Shown here in pieces: positions 62,054 to 64,000 of a stretch of 64,000 nucleotides of DNA. The stretch comes from Planctomycetota bacterium (GTDB lineage: Bacteria > Planctomycetota > UBA1135 > UBA2386): positions 1-64,000 of the forward strand of contig JAHBXX010000014.1 in assembly GCA_019636245.1 (NCBI GenBank), read 5' to 3'. Position numbers and translations under genes: made by a program. The stretch's first letter is position 1; each line of letters opens with the position of its first letter. The notes below the pieces were generated by a model. That model was not told where the DNA came from, did not search any database, and saw only the letters and a list, made by a program, of their open reading frames with translations.

Positions 62054-64000
62054 CTACAGCAGGCCGCGGCGCTGCAGCAGCGCCCTGGTGTCGAGGTCGC
62101 GGCCGCGGAAGGCGGCGAACATCGCCATCGGCTCGCGGGTCAGGCCGCGCGACAGGACCGCGTCGCGGAACGCGTCGCCGTTCCGCCGGTTCATGCCGCC
62201 GCGCTCCATCACCGCGGCGAACGCGTCGGCCGCCAGCGCCTCGCTCCACAGGTAGGCGTAGTAGCCGGCCGAGTAGCCGCCCGGCCAGACGTGCGCGAAG
62301 TAGGCGCTGCGGTAGCGCGGTGGCACCAGCGGGTGCGCGACGCCGGCCTTCGCCAGCGCCTCGGCTTCGAAGGCGGCCACGTCCGGCACCTCGGTGCCCG
62401 GGGGCAGCGTGTGCCAGGCCATGTCGAGCAGCGCCGCGGCGAGGTACTCGAGCGACGCGAAGCCCTGGCCGAACTTGCGGGCGCGCTGGACCTTCGCCAC
62501 CAGGTCCGCCGGCATCGGCGCGCCCGTACGCCAGTGCCTGGCGCAGCGCTGCAGCACCGCCGGGTCGAAGGCGAAGTCCTCGTGGAACTGGCTCGGGAAC
62601 TCGACGAAGTCGCGCGGCACGTTGGTGCCCGAGAGCAGCGGGTAGCGCACGCGGCTGAACAGCCCGTGCACGCCGTGGCCGAACTCGTGGAACAGCGTCG
62701 TGACCTCGTCGAAGGTGAGCAGCGTCGGCTGGCCGGGGCCGGGCTTCGGCACGTTGAGCACGTTGACGACCACCGGCTTCGTGCCCTGCAGCTCGTTCTG
62801 GTCGACGAACTCGCTCATCCAGGCGCCGCCGCGCTTCGCCGGCCTGGCGTAGTAGTCGGCGTAGAACAGACCGATCGCGCTCGCGTCGGCGTCGAACACC
62901 TCGAACACGCGCACGTCGGGGTGGTGGACCGGCAGATCGCGCCGCTCGCGCAGCGTGATGCCGTAGAGCTGCTCCGCCATGTGGAACAGGCCGTGCTGCA
63001 GCACCGACTCGAGTTCGAAGTACTGCTTCACCTCGGCTTCGTCGAAGTCGTAGCGCGCCGCGCGCACCTTCTCGGCGGTCCATGCCCAGTCCCAGGGTTC
63101 GAGCCGCGTGCCCGGCAGGGCCGTGTCGAGATGGGCCTGCAGTTCGCGGGCCTCGGCGTTCGCCTTGGCGACGATCGCCGGCGTCATGCCCTCCAGCATC
63201 TGCATCACCGCCGCGGGCGTGCCGGCCATCTGGTCGGCGAGCACGTAGGCGGCGTGGTTCGCGAAACCGAGCAGCTGCGCGCGCTCCGCCCGCAGCGCGG
63301 CGAGCCGCCGCACCAGGGCCTGCGTGTCCTGCTCGTTGCCGCGGCTGCAGCGCTGCAGCGACGCCTCGAAGACGCGGCGTCGGGTCGCCCGGTCGTCGAG
63401 CGACGACAGCACGCCCTGCGAGCTCGGTAGCTGCAACGACAGCAGGTACTTGCCGTCGTGGCCGGCGGCCCTGGCCGCGTCGGCCGCCGCCGAGACGGCG
63501 CTGTCGTCGAGCCCGGCGAGCTGCTCGCGCGCGTCCGTGACGACGGCGAGCGCGTTGGTGTCGGCGAGCAGGCGGTCCTGGAACTGCGTCTCGAGCCGCG
63601 ACGCCTCCTCGTTGATCGCGCGCAGCCGCTGCTGGGCGCCGGCGTCGAGGCGGGCGCCGTTGCGGACGAAGCTGGCGTGGTAGCGCTCGACGAGGCGCCG
63701 CTGCTCGGCGTCGGCGAGCGTGGTCCGCGCGGCGTGCACCGCCTCGATGCGTGCGAACAGCGCCCGGTCGAGGTGGATCGCGTCCTGGTGCGCGGCGAGC
63801 TTGGGCGCCATCTCGGTCTGGATCCTCTGGCGCGCCTCGTTCTTGTCGGTGCCGACGAGGTGGAAGAACACCTTGGCGGTCCGGTGCAGCAGGGTGCCGC
63901 TGCGCTCGAGCGCGGCGATCGTGTTGGCGAACGTCGGCGGCTCGGGCTGGTCGGCGATCGCACGCACCTCGGCGAGGTGCTGCTCCATGCCGGCCGCGAA
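62054..64000 (-). CDS. M3 family oligopeptidase (peptidyl-dipeptidase Dcp-like), 5' end outside window
   Basis: 649 codons are in the window and the reading frame runs off the right edge, so the N-terminus is missing. The zinc site HEFGH is in TLFHEFGHGVHGLFSRV, and the third ligand (Glu) is in the following ARD/FVEFPSQFHEDF helix region. The C-terminal YFAHVWPGGYSAGYYAYLW is typical of thimet/Dcp enzymes. It hydrolyses short peptides after export-signal or protein degradation, in the cytoplasm or periplasm; the missing N-terminus would tell which. The end at the TAG (62054-62056) leaves 13 bp to the convergent gene. Confidence 0.92.
   Translation of the reverse strand, partial: FAAGMEQHLAEVRAIADQPEPPTFANTIAALERSGTLLHRTAKVFFHLVGTDKNEARQRIQTEMAPKLAAHQDAIHLDRALFARIEAVHAARTTLADAEQRRLVERYHASFVRNGARLDAGAQQRLRAINEEASRLETQFQDRLLADTNALAVVTDAREQLAGLDDSAVSAAADAARAAGHDGKYLLSLQLPSSQGVLSSLDDRATRRRVFEASLQRCSRGNEQDTQALVRRLAALRAERAQLLGFANHAAYVLADQMAGTPAAVMQMLEGMTPAIVAKANAEARELQAHLDTALPGTRLEPWDWAWTAEKVRAARYDFDEAEVKQYFELESVLQHGLFHMAEQLYGITLRERRDLPVHHPDVRVFEVFDADASAIGLFYADYYARPAKRGGAWMSEFVDQNELQGTKPVVVNVLNVPKPGPGQPTLLTFDEVTTLFHEFGHGVHGLFSRVRYPLLSGTNVPRDFVEFPSQFHEDFAFDPAVLQRCARHWRTGAPMPADLVAKVQRARKFGQGFASLEYLAAALLDMAWHTLPPGTEVPDVAAFEAEALAKAGVAHPLVPPRYRSAYFAHVWPGGYSAGYYAYLWSEALAADAFAAVMERGGMNRRNGDAFRDAVLSRGLTREPMAMFAAFRGRDLDTRALLQRRGLL

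Overview
The window is a very GC-rich stretch of bacterial chromosome with densely packed genes. It most likely comes from a planctomycete-like bacterium; this is inference. The supporting signs are an ECF sigma factor beside kinase-like proteins, many short-signal-peptide secreted proteins of unknown role, FG-GAP and galactose-oxidase-like beta-propellers, a very large GreA-domain protein, an oversized signal peptidase I, and RND/LptB genes that imply a Gram-negative envelope. No rRNA, tRNA or CRISPR array was recognised. The first ~52 bases are almost pure G and look like an assembly edge.

Layout. 124-2783: a double-CDGSH protein, a Cys-rich lipoprotein, a TerB-like protein and a large lipoprotein. 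2998-7804: an exopolysaccharide block with a polysaccharide co-polymerase, a Walker-A-less tyrosine-autokinase-like partner, a NodB/GT2 fusion and a second GT2. 8017-16650: the most unusual region. A 2,922-bp unit is repeated head-to-tail about 2.7 times with no difference seen. Each full unit carries a promoter, an internally deleted galactose-oxidase-like gene, an FG-GAP propeller gene and a terminator hairpin. The array lies between two same-strand fragments that resemble the N- and C-terminal parts of an IS91-type transposase. It ends against a broken ketosynthase III gene that has an 8-bp tandem duplication and lacks its C-terminus.

17815-23210: a di-haem peroxidase, small unknown genes, a DMT transporter and an enoyl-CoA hydratase. 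23219-32788: a long minus-strand run holding a Lys-rich protein, a giant GreA-domain protein, an alpha/beta hydrolase, a TPR protein, a MoxR/DUF58/transglutaminase module and an S41 peptidase. 33063-37083: a PilT-like pair, one member a predicted pseudo-ATPase, followed by flagellin behind a sigma-28-like promoter. 37094-43533: a tripartite RND efflux pump with a NemR-like TetR regulator and two matching operators. 43582-47877: lepA-lepB-lptB.

48251-55563: a secreted Lys-rich protein, a Ca2+/cation antiporter, a Ser/Thr kinase facing an ECF sigma/pseudokinase pair, a 520-bp intergenic region rich in inverted repeats, and a DUF523 protein. 55622-64000: three multi-pass membrane proteins, two of them probable lipid-linked-sugar glycosyltransferases, a serine beta-lactamase-like hydrolase and an M3 oligopeptidase cut by the window edge.

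A recurrent theme is enzymes that have lost catalytic motifs next to intact partners: the autokinase-like protein, the NodB domain, one PilT paralogue and one protein kinase. Several may be signalling or scaffold pseudoenzymes.
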